DNA of 64,000 nucleotides from Desulfurobacterium thermolithotrophum DSM 11699 (GCF_000191045.1 NC_015185.1:1122501-1186500); one strand, 5' to 3'. Shown: positions 28,401 through 36,037, counted from the first letter of the stretch. Numbers and translations are program-made. Notes: generated by a model from the sequence alone, not told the origin.

Positions 28401-28441
28401 TCCCTATGTTCTTCCACTTTATAAAGAAAAAAGCAATCTAA
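25400..28441 (+). CDS. RND-family efflux transporter, inner-membrane pump
   Basis: The 1013-residue pump has the AcrB/CusA layout: TM1 (FAISLTLLILSLVGYLVS), a large periplasmic porter loop, TM2-6, a second loop and TM8-12. TM4 contains GGLAAAIGGLIDHIIIVTENIERH with one of the usual proton-relay aspartates. The C-terminal half has MGMLIVLSIAINNNILIFDF. Length and operon (two-component system, adaptor, channel) resemble heavy-metal or small-molecule RND systems. The substrate cannot be read from the sequence. It is the last gene before a terminator. Confidence 0.9.
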   Translation: MKGEKIFLFILQRKFAISLTLLILSLVGYLVSKDIPRGVFPNVFFPRIEVTIENGFVPVEQMLSEVTKPAEESLKTVQDAEKIVSKTSVGSTEINIYFDWKINPYLAYQLVQARVAELKNRLPSTANVVVRQATPSIYPIAIYAICSNSLPRDKLTEILYYQLKPLFLSIKGVYDIEIKAPEWEEYHVIVDLKKLANYNIDIGKVVSILREQTKIKFLGKLDSPHKQYIISLYQKSKDIYKLLKIKIPVSNSKFISLSDIAIIVKSHTPVKSISAFSGYKNAVVFNLLRQPNANSVEVVKNVDELLGKINASLKKQGIIIKKSYDSTLFIEEAIKSVRDAILLGSVIAVFIIYLFLRKVKLSLATLLTIPVIFFITIIGIKITKLDFNLFSLGGLAAAIGGLIDHIIIVTENIERHLRKGKDKLTAVIEGSKEIIPIMTVATLISIIVFIPLLLVSGIVGVFFKQLALVLVATYIISQILAIFFVPIVAYILLPQKEEKKVDLIERLKEKYANFLRRALKYDYLSVPLIIIGILTTFVLYKALPSTFLPKWDEGNLVVDFSFSPGTSLEEAYKEAMEIGKIINSIPEVENWTLRIGTSLGHIVTQPSKGDFLVVLKSNRKRSIFQIKEELRAKVLSRFPNLQEFDLPQVLEDRLGDIMGAEAPISIILYGSDPEKLIKTGQYLRDILRKQPLLEEVNLKTNYVSPSIQISVKPDAEALYGITVNDIYNQLYSIYWGKVIGNIMQGEKIINIRLLSSQKKSFFEIQKLKVYSPKLGKLIPISYVVDISFKDKVPEITHYNLSPVSVITLRFKGNNMSKAVEIIQKVIKEAKISSSISPVISGFYKEQQKSFKEMLFVIILSIVIILTALMFQFGDFKISISTLLALILTLIGVFMALLLTAKPLDITAFMGMLIVLSIAINNNILIFDFYKMSEKNHLSETEKIVAATSTRFRPIMMTMLSNSFAMLPIALTIGSGTQILQDMAIAIIGGLLFAIFVNLWIIPMFFHFIKKKAI

Positions 28442-28451
28442 GTTAAATTAA

Positions 28452-28483
28452 GCCCCCTCATTTTGACTATTTAATTTGGGGGC
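28452..28483. terminator. Bidirectional terminator between the RND pump and the helicase
   Basis: GCCCCC and GGGGGC are separated by a 20-nt AT-rich loop, with A/T-rich sequence on both sides, between two convergent genes (stops at 28441 and 28492). It can end transcripts from both directions. Confidence 0.65.
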
Positions 28484-28491
28484 GCAAAAAT

Positions 28492-29739
28492 TTAAATTAG
28501 TTTAGCTATTAAAAGAGAAATAACTTCTTCAGGATCTCTTTCTCTTAAGAGCTCCTTAGCTACTTTTCTAATTTTTTCTGAAACTTTACCAACGTCGGCA
28601 GAAAGGAGGTCTTGTTTAAGATCTCTTAAATCATTTGCTTTAAATTTTTCTGGCTTAATGTGCTTCAATCCCTTTATCCTGTAAATTCTCCTTTTTTCAT
28701 TATCTGCGACCAAACTGATTGCAGTTCCTTCTCTACCAGCTCTTCCAGTTCTTCCGATTCTGTGAACATAGCTTTCAGGATTTTCTGGAAGTTCATAGTT
28801 TATGACTAATCCTACGTCTTTGATATCAATACCTCTTGCCGCAACATCGGTTGCCACGAGGGTCTTTACTTTACCCTCCTTAAAGGCTTTCATCACATTT
28901 TCTCTCTGTCTTTGAGAAAGATCCCCATGAATTGCTCTGGCATTGATACTTCTTTTTTGGAGCTCCTTCTCTATCTCTGCAGCATCTCTTTTTGTTTTAA
29001 CAAAAACAATTGTAGAGGTTCCTTGATGTTCTTTTAAAAGCTTTTCTAAAGCCTTTAACTTATCTTCGCTTTTAACAAAAATAATCCTCTGATGAACCTT
29101 TGGAGTTATTAGATTTTTTCCAACTTTAATGGTTTTATAACCTGACTTAAGATAGTTGTCTATAAGCTTTCTAATTTCGTAAGGCATAGTTGCAGAAAAT
29201 AATAAAGTCTGTTTTTCTCTAGGTGTCTTAGAAAGGATTTCTTCAATATCTTCTATAAATCCCATATCAAGCATCTGATCAGCTTCATCTAAAACAGCAA
29301 ATCTTACCCTATCAAGCTTTAAAAGTCCTCTACTTATTAAGTCTTTTACTCTTCCGGGAGTTCCGACAACTATCTGATTTCTTCCTCTTTTTAGAATATT
29401 TGCTTGTCTCTCAATAGAAACGCCCCCATAAATCGGATATGCAGAAACTCCTTTATTCTTTCCTATAAGAGAAAGTTCATGAGCTACCTGTATTGCTAAT
29501 TCTCTTGTAGGAGTAAGAACTATTGCTTTAACACCTCTTTCTCGCGAATTTATGTTTTCTATTATAGGGATACCAAAGGCTGCAGTTTTCCCTGTTCCTG
29601 TTTGGGCTTGTCCTACAATGTCGTATCCTTCAAGAGCAAGAGGAATCGCTTCTTTCTGAATAGGAGTAGGACTCTCAAATCCCATTTCTTCCAAAGACTT
29701 TTGAACTTTTAAATCAAGTTGATTGAACGTAAATTCCAT
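28492..29739 (-). CDS. DEAD-box RNA helicase
   Basis: The 415-residue ATP-dependent RNA helicase has an intact motif set: Q motif (GFESPTPIQKEAIP), AQTGTGKT, PTRELA, TPGR, DEAD, SAT, and ATDVAARGIDIKDV and HRIGRTGRAG in the second RecA domain. The short C-terminal tail lacks a CsdA/DbpA-type RNA-binding domain. I place the start at the ATG at 29739, with AAGGGAG upstream. It is downstream of the cold-shock gene csp. A strong terminator-like hairpin ends only 23 nt before the ATG, so expression must depend on read-through. This suggests a cold-adaptation helicase for RNA unwinding. Confidence 0.93.
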   Translation of the reverse strand: MEFTFNQLDLKVQKSLEEMGFESPTPIQKEAIPLALEGYDIVGQAQTGTGKTAAFGIPIIENINSRERGVKAIVLTPTRELAIQVAHELSLIGKNKGVSAYPIYGGVSIERQANILKRGRNQIVVGTPGRVKDLISRGLLKLDRVRFAVLDEADQMLDMGFIEDIEEILSKTPREKQTLLFSATMPYEIRKLIDNYLKSGYKTIKVGKNLITPKVHQRIIFVKSEDKLKALEKLLKEHQGTSTIVFVKTKRDAAEIEKELQKRSINARAIHGDLSQRQRENVMKAFKEGKVKTLVATDVAARGIDIKDVGLVINYELPENPESYVHRIGRTGRAGREGTAISLVADNEKRRIYRIKGLKHIKPEKFKANDLRDLKQDLLSADVGKVSEKIRKVAKELLRERDPEEVISLLIAKLI

Positions 29740-29762
29740 TTTTTCTCCCTTCTTAATAAAAA

Positions 29763-29805
29763 TTGCCACGACTCACGCCGCCGTTTCAGACGTAAGCCGT
29801 GGCAA
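29763..29805 (-). terminator. Terminator-like hairpin between csp and the helicase gene
   Basis: On the minus strand TTGCCACG-G-CTTACG pairs with CGTGAG-T-CGTGGCAA (about 14 bp with one mismatch and one G-U). It is followed by TTTTTATT. The loop contains GAAACGGC, complementary to the loop of the hairpin at 30076-30114. It lies between the csp stop and the helicase start with no room for a promoter after it, so it probably acts as a conditional attenuator. Confidence 0.85.
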
Positions 29806-29832
29806 CTGATTTTAATTAAGTTTAATTTTTAA

Positions 29833-30039
29833 TTAAACTCTCTCAACATCAACAGCTTTCAAACCTTTGTTGCTTTCAGTGATGTTAAAAGAAACTCTTT
29901 CGCCCTCTTCAAGAGTCCTGAAACCTGTACCTGCAATTCCTGTGTAGTGAACAAATACATCCTGTCCGTTGTCGGCTGTTATAAAGCCGTATCCTTTCTT
30001 TGAATCAAACCACTTAACTGTTCCAACAAGCTTCTCCAT
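29833..30039 (-). CDS. csp: Cold-shock-domain protein (Csp)
   Basis: The 68-residue single OB-fold protein has both RNA-binding motifs: KGYGFI (RNP1) and VFVHY (RNP2-like). The ends are [15 protein letters not shown] and [10 protein letters not shown]. Such proteins bind single-stranded RNA and can act as transcription antiterminators by melting hairpins. The ATG follows AGGAGAGG. It is transcribed from a clear promoter 115 nt upstream and through a leader that contains a strong terminator-like stem. It precedes a DEAD-box helicase gene, a typical cold-shock pairing. Confidence 0.95.
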   Translation of the reverse strand: MEKLVGTVKWFDSKKGYGFITADNGQDVFVHYTGIAGTGFRTLEEGERVSFNITESNKGLKAVDVERV

Positions 30040-30075
30040 GTGTCTTACCTCTCCTTAAATTCATCTTAAAGTAAA

Positions 30076-30114
30076 AAAGCCCTGAAGGCAGAAACGGCAT
30101 GCCTTCAGGGCTTT
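30076..30114 (-). terminator. Terminator-like hairpin inside the csp leader, with competing antiterminator
   Basis: On the minus strand AAAGCCCTGAAGGC pairs perfectly with GCCTTCAGGGCTTT, followed by a T6 run (30078-30073), 33 nt before the csp ATG. Upstream in the leader, GAAGGCAG (30135-30128) is complementary to CTGCCTTC (30091-30084) in the stem's right arm. An alternative pairing could therefore prevent the terminator. The loop GCCGTTTC is complementary to the loop of the downstream hairpin. Confidence 0.85.
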
Positions 30115-30153
30115 CGTATTTCCGGTACTGCCTTCTTTAAAGAATTTAACTCT

Positions 30154-30181
30154 AATTTAAACCTTATTTAACATTTGTCAA
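30154..30181 (-). promoter_or_regulatory. Sigma-70-type promoter of csp
   Basis: A perfect -35 box TTGACA (30181-30176), a 16-nt spacer and TAAATT (30159-30154) predict initiation near 30147. The IS481-like copy 2 ends only 5 bp upstream of the -35 box, so the promoter itself survived the insertion. Confidence 0.7.
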
Positions 30182-31242
30182 GGCTCTGTTCGAGTTCAAT
30201 ACATGGTGGACACCTTGATGACTTCTAATATAGTCCTCAAACTTCTCAGCGGGAGTCTTGTAATTTAAAGAGTGATGGGGTCTAAGAAAGTTGTAAATCT
30301 TTAAATACTCAAAAAGTTTTTTATTCATCTCATCAACAGTCGGTTCTGTTCCTTCTATCATCCATAGTTCACTTTCTGTCGTTTGAATAAACCTTTCTAC
30401 ATGCGCATTAGTCTTGGGAGATTTCGGATAACTAAAGTATGTTCTATCCCTTTTCTTTTAAGATATTCGTCTAACTCCCCTAAAAATTCGCTCCCGTTAT
30501 CCGTTTGAACTTTCTCTATCTTGAAGGGAAGAAATTTTTCAAGTTCTTCAAAAAACCTTCTTCCGCTCCTGCTGCTTTTTGTAGAATAAACCTTGGCAAA
30601 TGCTATTCGGGTGAACTTGTCTATTGCCGTGAACTGGTAAAAGGTTTTACCGCACCAGTAGAGGTATTTAACGTCCATGAGGATTGTTCCTGGTTTGTCT
30701 GCTCTTAGTCCTTTTCTGGTGCGGTTCTTTTTCCCTTTCTGTTTCTTCCTCTTGTAGGTACTTTTTAGTTTCCAGGTTCTTTCTATTAGTCCGTGTCTTT
30801 TGAGAACCCTGTAAACTGTAGAGGATGATATTTTTACATTTAGGTATCTTTCCATGAAGGCTGCTATCTTTTCTTTGCTCCAGGTTGGGAATTTTTCCCT
30901 TATTGTGACGATGATGTGTTCTATTTCAGGTTCTGTTTGGGGTTGTCTTACTTTATGAGGTCTTTTGTTTCTGTCTTGGAGTCCTTCTATCCCGTACTTG
31001 TCGTATCTTTTTTTCCACTTGTAGAAGGTTGTTGGACTGATGCCAAAGTATCTGCATGTTTTTCTGGCGTTGCCTGTTTTGTGGTAATACTCTATCCATT
31101 TGAGTCTCCTTTTAACATTTCTGTCTTTTGTTAGGTCAAGTTTCTTTTTTACTCTTCTTCCTTCTTTCAGGGTTTCTTTGAATGCTGTATTTGTGCTTGA
31201 TATATGGAGGGATGTTCCTTTGAATCTTTTCAATTGTTTCAT
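30164..31242 (-). pseudogene. IS481-like transposase, frameshifted
   Basis: Nearly identical to the intact transposase at 10612-11739. One base is missing between 30439 and 30440, so GAACACTACTT in the intact copy reads GAACATACTT here. The frame shifts right after KRKGIEH, inside the catalytic domain between the second Asp and the Glu, and ends as TLVIRNLPRLMRM. The original frame resumes and, as in copy 1, has no stop before the element's end, reading 7 host codons (RALTNVK) into the csp promoter. It is inactive unless rescued by frameshifting or by copy 1. Confidence 0.88.
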
Positions 31243-31310
31243 CGGTGGACACCTCCTTCTGGGATTCAAAGGTTATTTTAGGGTGTCCACCTTCTATCTG
31301 AACTTCAACA
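30187..31310 (-). mobile_element. IS481-like insertion sequence, copy 2 (1124 bp, defective)
   Basis: Same ends as copy 1 (TGTT...AACA, inner GGTGGACACC), in the opposite orientation and one base shorter. I see no target duplication: the flanks are GGCTC and ATAAT. That suggests loss by mutation or a rearrangement after insertion. It lies between the csp promoter and the GltD-like gene. Confidence 0.9.
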
Positions 31311-31438
31311 ATAATCGTTAGAAATACAAATCTTTAATGAAGAGAGGAAGTCACAAAATTGAAATCTGAATTTAATCCCCTATTATTTTATAGGGTAACT
31401 TCGTTGATTTACAAACTAACGTTTTAAGGGTATATGAA

Positions 31439-32905
31439 TTGAATTTTCCTGATTTTGAATTTCATATAAGAGGAAAACGGATTCTAAAAGAGCGAAAGAA
31501 AGCTTTCTACCTTTCGCTACTTTTTCCAGGACTTGGACAGTTATACCAAAGACGTTGGATTTCAGGACTTGCTTTTTTGTTGATATTTCTTTTTCCTTTT
31601 TACTATCTCTACTTAATAGGCTTTAAACTCAACTATGGTTCAGTGACCCTCATTTTATCTCAGTTTTTTCTTTATATTTTGCAACTTCTTGATGCAAAAA
31701 GAGGAACTAAAAGAGAAACATCTCCATGCGAAGATTTCTGTCCTACAAACGTTAATATTCCAACCTTTATGAGCTATTGCGAATCGGGAGATTTCAAGAA
31801 AGCTTTTGGTTCCTTTATGACGCGAGCTCCATTTCCTTTTACTCTTGGAGAAATTTGTCCAGCCCAGTGCGAAACAAAGTGTGGCACTCTTCCAGAAAGA
31901 CCATTAAAAATAAGAGAAGTTCATAAAGAGTTTGGAAAAAAAGTTCTTGAAGAAATAGAGATAATAGAGAGAGAACCTGTATTCCCAATTATCAACAAAA
32001 AGGTTGCAGTTGTGGGCGGAGGAGCTGCTGGATTAACAGTAGCTTACTATCTTGCTTCTGCGGGTATAAAAGTTGATATCTTTGAAAAGGAAAGTGAGCT
32101 TGGAGGACTCTTACATGTAATTCCCGATTTTAAACTTAACAAAGTTCTTCTAAGAAAGGAAATTGAATTTCTAACTTCATTTAAAAATATTAAAGTATTT
32201 CTTAACACTAAAGTTAACTCAAGGCTAAAAAATTATGATTTTGTCGTTATTGCAACGGGAGCACAGAAAGAGAAAAAGTTAGATATTCCTACAAAGGGAA
32301 ATCCAAAAATTCTTTATCCTCTCTCTTTTTTAAAGAATCCCCCGAAACTAAAAGGAAAGAAAGTTGTAGTCATTGGAGCTGGAGATACTGCCTTTGACGT
32401 TGCAAGACTTACGATAAAAAAAGAAGGAGAAGCTTTTGTCTTTTATAGAGGAAACGCTACTGAGATTAAAGCTCAACAAAGAGAAATAAATGCTGCCATA
32501 AGGGAAGGAGTGAAAATATATACAAACTGTCAACCTATATTAGTAGAGAACAAGAAAGTAAAGTTCTCTTGTGGAGAAGTTTACTTTGATTACTTAGTTC
32601 CTGCAATAGGTTTTGAAAAAGATAAGGAAATTTTTAAAGTATTTGGCGTTTCGGGAAAAAAACTTTTTGAGAACGGAGTTTTTGTAGTTGGAGATTCGTT
32701 GAGCGGTGTTTCCTCAGTGGTCAATGCGGTTAGAGATGGAAGAATTGCCGCTTATGAAATCTTAAAGAAACTAGGTTTATGGGAAAGAGCATGGTTTACT
32801 GTTGACTTTTATCATCCAAAGCCAGAAAAAACTTCTGGAGAAAATTTGTTTATTATTTCTGAGAGCTCTCTCTGCCAACACTGTGGCAAAAAAGTTGAAA
32901 GCTAA
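31439..32905 (+). CDS. GltD-like FAD/NAD(P) oxidoreductase fused to an N-terminal membrane domain
   Basis: The 488-residue protein begins at a TTG with TAAGGG upstream. Residues 1-90 are a membrane module with two hydrophobic segments (LSLLFPGLGQLYQRRWISG, then ILSQFFLYILQLLDA) that looks like a TM2-type domain. Residues 95-165 form an Fe-S-binding GltD/DPYD-type region (PCEDFCPTNVNIPTF, ICPAQCETKCG). An FAD Rossmann motif (VAVVGGGAAGLTVAYYLA) and an NAD(P) motif (VVVIGAGDTAFDVARL) follow. The tail has CQHCGKK. GltD-type subunits pass electrons between NAD(P)H, flavin and Fe-S clusters, and this one would do so at the membrane. The electron partner is unknown. No gltB is adjacent. Confidence 0.8.
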   Translation: MNFPDFEFHIRGKRILKERKKAFYLSLLFPGLGQLYQRRWISGLAFLLIFLFPFYYLYLIGFKLNYGSVTLILSQFFLYILQLLDAKRGTKRETSPCEDFCPTNVNIPTFMSYCESGDFKKAFGSFMTRAPFPFTLGEICPAQCETKCGTLPERPLKIREVHKEFGKKVLEEIEIIEREPVFPIINKKVAVVGGGAAGLTVAYYLASAGIKVDIFEKESELGGLLHVIPDFKLNKVLLRKEIEFLTSFKNIKVFLNTKVNSRLKNYDFVVIATGAQKEKKLDIPTKGNPKILYPLSFLKNPPKLKGKKVVVIGAGDTAFDVARLTIKKEGEAFVFYRGNATEIKAQQREINAAIREGVKIYTNCQPILVENKKVKFSCGEVYFDYLVPAIGFEKDKEIFKVFGVSGKKLFENGVFVVGDSLSGVSSVVNAVRDGRIAAYEILKKLGLWERAWFTVDFYHPKPEKTSGENLFIISESSLCQHCGKKVES

Positions 32906-32919
32906 CAAGGAGGTCTTCG

Positions 32920-35454
32920 TTGAAAGAGAACCCTTTTAGAGACTCAGAAAAGATATGGGTCTTAGATGGTGGAATGGGAACAATGCTTATGAGGAAAGGA
33001 GTAGACGTCAATTATGCTCCAGAGCTCCTTAATATGGAAAAACCAGAAATTTTGAAAGAAATCCATAGAGAGTACATAGAAGCTGGAGCAGATATCATAG
33101 AAACAAACACTTTTGGCAGTAATAGGATCAAACTTTCTCACTATGGTCTTGAAAATAGAGTAAAAGAGCTAACTGCTGCAGGAGTTAGGATTGCAAAAGA
33201 AGCAGCAAAAGATAAGGCCTTAGTTGCACTTTCTGTCGGCCCGACAGGTGTATTTGTAGAACCTGTTGGAGACTATACTTTTGACGAACTTGTGGATGTT
33301 TTTAAAGAACAAATAGAAGCTGGTGCCGAAGCAGGTGCCGACCTTGTTTTGATTGAAACAATGTCCGACACAAAAGAAGCAAAAGCAGCAGTTGTTGCTG
33401 CTCAAGAAGTTTGTGATTTACCTATAATGGTAAGCATGACTTATCAAGCTGATGGTAGAACTCTTCTTGGAACTCCGCCTGAAGTCTCTGCAGCAATATT
33501 TGAAGGTTTTGGTGTTGCTGCTATTGGTGCAAATTGTTCACTTGGTCCTGAAAGCTTTGTTGATCTTATAAAAAGAATGGCTAATATTACAGATACTCCA
33601 ATTATCATTTATGCAAATGCTGGCCTTCCTGTTTTAAAAGATGGAAAGACTTACTATCCTGAACCTCCAGAAACTTTTGAAAAATATGCACCTCTTTTTG
33701 TAGAAGCAGGTGCAAACATAATTGGTGGCTGTTGTGGAACTACTCCAGAACACATAAAGGCCATCAAAGAAGCAGTTAAAACTCTAAAACCTATTAAGAA
33801 AAATCCTACTAAAGGATTAAAGGTTGCAAGCAGAACAGAACTTGTAATAATTGGAACTAACCATCCAACAAGAATAATTGGAGAGAGAATAAATCCAACT
33901 GGAAAGAAAAAACTCCAAGAAGCTTTAAAGAAAAAAGATTTCTCGTTAGTAAAGGAAGAAGCTAAAAAGCAAGTAGAAGAGGGAGCAGATATACTTGATG
34001 TTAACGTTGGGGTTCCAGGGATTAACGAAGCACAAGCAATGGAAAAAGCAGTAAGAACAGTCATTGAAACTGTTAACGTTCCAATAATGATAGACAGTAA
34101 GGATCCTGAAGCTGTTGAAAGAGCCTTAAAAATGTGTGATGGAAAGCCGATAGTCAATTCTTGTTCAGGAGAAGAAAAAGACATAAAGAACATACTTCCA
34201 CTTGTAAAAAAATACGGTGCAAATATTCTTGTTCTTGGAATTGATGATGAAGGGCTAAAAGAAAAAGCCGAAGATAGAGCAGCCATTATAGATAAATTAG
34301 TAGAAGAATGTCAAAAACTTGAAATACCAAAAGATTTCATAATTGCAGATGTTTTAAATCTTGCAGCAAGTGCAATGCAGGAAGCAACAAGAGAAACTCT
34401 TAAAGCAATAAGAATTGTTAAGGAAAGACATGGAATTGCAACTACTCTTGGTGTAAGTAACGTTTCTTTCGGGCTTCCAGGAAGATCTCTTCTTAACTCA
34501 TCCTTTATGGCCATGGCAATAGAAGCAGGACTTGATTCTGGAATTGTTAATCCAGCTGATTCGAGAATGGTAGAAACTATCTATGCTTCAGACGTGTTAG
34601 TTGGAAAAGACAAAGGAGCTACTCGTTACGTTGAAAAGTTTCAAAACTATAAACCTAAAACAGAGGACAAAGAGTGCAGAGAGCTCCTTAGAAAGATTTG
34701 TCAGATTTCTTGCGCTTTCTTAGAAGGAGAAAAAATAAGTTTTGAAGTAGAAAGTGAAGGTAAGAAGAAAAAAAAATCCTTAGAGGAAGACAAAAGTAAA
34801 GAAGATGAAAGTATTCCGCCAGGAATTTTAGGAAAAATCTTCAAAAAAGTTCTTGAAGGAGATAAAGAAGGAATAATTAAACCAACTGAAGAAGCTTTAA
34901 AAGAGTTTGAACCTATGGAAATAAGCGATAAAGCTTTAATTCCTGCTCTTGACGTTGTTGGACAAAGATTTGAAAAGGGAGAAATCTTTCTTCCCCAAAT
35001 GCTTAGATCTGCTCAAGCAGTTCAATCAGCCTTTGAAATTATTAAAAGAGAAGTCAAAAAAAGAGGAGGAAACGTAAAAGTAGATGGAAAAATTGTAATG
35101 GCAACAGTTTATGGAGATGTTCACGAAATAGGTAAGAACATTGTAATAACAATGCTTGAAAACAGCGGATTTGAAGTGATAGATCTTGGTACAAACGTTC
35201 CTCCAGAAAAAATAGTAGAGGTTGCCAAAAAGGAAAAAGCAGATGTTGTAGGTCTAAGTGCTCTTATGACAACAACTTTACCGTCCATGGAAGAAACTAT
35301 AAAAAAGTTAAGAGAAGCAGGACTTGATGTTCCTGTAATTGTCGGTGGTGCTGTTGTAACTCCTGAATATGCTAAAGAAATAGGAGGACACTACAGTGAA
35401 GATGCACAAGAAGCTGTTAAAATAGTGAGGAAAATTTTAAACATTTCAGATTAG
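32920..35454 (+). CDS. metH: Cobalamin-dependent methionine synthase lacking the reactivation domain
   Basis: The 844-residue protein uses a TTG start after AAGGAGG. The homocysteine-binding TIM barrel (LDGGMGTMLMRKG) has zinc ligands in GANCSLGP and GGCCGTTPEH. A pterin-binding barrel (RIIGERINPTGKKKLQEAL, DVNVGVPG), the B12 cap and the B12-binding domain with DVHEIGKN (cobalt-ligating His) and VGLSALMTTT follow. It stops there, whereas the classic enzyme of about 1200 aa adds an AdoMet-dependent reactivation domain. It makes methionine from homocysteine and methyl-tetrahydrofolate. A separate reactivation protein is expected elsewhere. A lysine/glutamate-rich linker lies near residue 620. 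Confidence 0.92.
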   Translation: MKENPFRDSEKIWVLDGGMGTMLMRKGVDVNYAPELLNMEKPEILKEIHREYIEAGADIIETNTFGSNRIKLSHYGLENRVKELTAAGVRIAKEAAKDKALVALSVGPTGVFVEPVGDYTFDELVDVFKEQIEAGAEAGADLVLIETMSDTKEAKAAVVAAQEVCDLPIMVSMTYQADGRTLLGTPPEVSAAIFEGFGVAAIGANCSLGPESFVDLIKRMANITDTPIIIYANAGLPVLKDGKTYYPEPPETFEKYAPLFVEAGANIIGGCCGTTPEHIKAIKEAVKTLKPIKKNPTKGLKVASRTELVIIGTNHPTRIIGERINPTGKKKLQEALKKKDFSLVKEEAKKQVEEGADILDVNVGVPGINEAQAMEKAVRTVIETVNVPIMIDSKDPEAVERALKMCDGKPIVNSCSGEEKDIKNILPLVKKYGANILVLGIDDEGLKEKAEDRAAIIDKLVEECQKLEIPKDFIIADVLNLAASAMQEATRETLKAIRIVKERHGIATTLGVSNVSFGLPGRSLLNSSFMAMAIEAGLDSGIVNPADSRMVETIYASDVLVGKDKGATRYVEKFQNYKPKTEDKECRELLRKICQISCAFLEGEKISFEVESEGKKKKKSLEEDKSKEDESIPPGILGKIFKKVLEGDKEGIIKPTEEALKEFEPMEISDKALIPALDVVGQRFEKGEIFLPQMLRSAQAVQSAFEIIKREVKKRGGNVKVDGKIVMATVYGDVHEIGKNIVITMLENSGFEVIDLGTNVPPEKIVEVAKKEKADVVGLSALMTTTLPSMEETIKKLREAGLDVPVIVGGAVVTPEYAKEIGGHYSEDAQEAVKIVRKILNISD

Positions 35455-35470
35455 CAAAGGAGGACGTAAA

Positions 35471-36037
35471 ATGGAAAATTACATCAATGAAACAGACCTT
35501 AACGTTCACAAGGAAATACAGGAGTTAAAGTCTTTAATAAGAGATATTCCAGACTTTCCAAAACCTGGCATCATTTTTAAAGATATTACTCCTTTACTCC
35601 ACAAGCCTTGGGCTTTTCAAAAAATTATAGACTACATAGGAAATAGATATATTGGTCTTGGAGTTGACATAGTTGCAGGAATAGAATCTAGAGGTTTTAT
35701 TCTTGCTTCAGCTCTTGCTTACAAAATAGGAGCAGGTCTTGCAATTATTAGAAAACCTGGAAAGCTTCCTTACAAAACTATAAGTGCTACCTATACACTT
35801 GAATACGGAGAAGACAAGATAGAAGTTCATGAAGATGCTATTCAAAAAGGAATGAAAGTTGTCCTTATTGATGATGTTCTTGCAACTGGTGGAACAATGA
35901 GTGCAGCTATTGATCTTGTTGAAAAGTTGGGAGGAAATATCGTAAGTGTTGATTTCCTTCTTGAGCTAACATTCCTTAATGGAAGGAAAAAAATCACAGA
36001 TAGAGGTTATCCTGTATTTTCACTCATTAAGTTTTAA
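35471..36037 (+). CDS. apt: Adenine phosphoribosyltransferase
   Basis: The 188-residue enzyme salvages adenine to AMP using PRPP. The PRPP-binding motif VVLIDDVLATGGT, IPDFPKPGIIFKDITPLL near the N-terminus and GIESRGFILASALAYKIG are all typical of Apt. It has an 18-residue N-terminal extension relative to E. coli-type lengths. A GGAGG site precedes the ATG, 17 nt after metH, so they are co-transcribed. Adjacent metH suggests linkage to methyl-cycle purine salvage, by inference. Confidence 0.93.
   Translation: MENYINETDLNVHKEIQELKSLIRDIPDFPKPGIIFKDITPLLHKPWAFQKIIDYIGNRYIGLGVDIVAGIESRGFILASALAYKIGAGLAIIRKPGKLPYKTISATYTLEYGEDKIEVHEDAIQKGMKVVLIDDVLATGGTMSAAIDLVEKLGGNIVSVDFLLELTFLNGRKKITDRGYPVFSLIKF

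Noticed and set aside
31378-31395. CCCTAT/ATAGGG stem upstream of the GltD-like gene as a terminator
   Set aside because: Only 6 bp with no T-run after it. Too weak to call.
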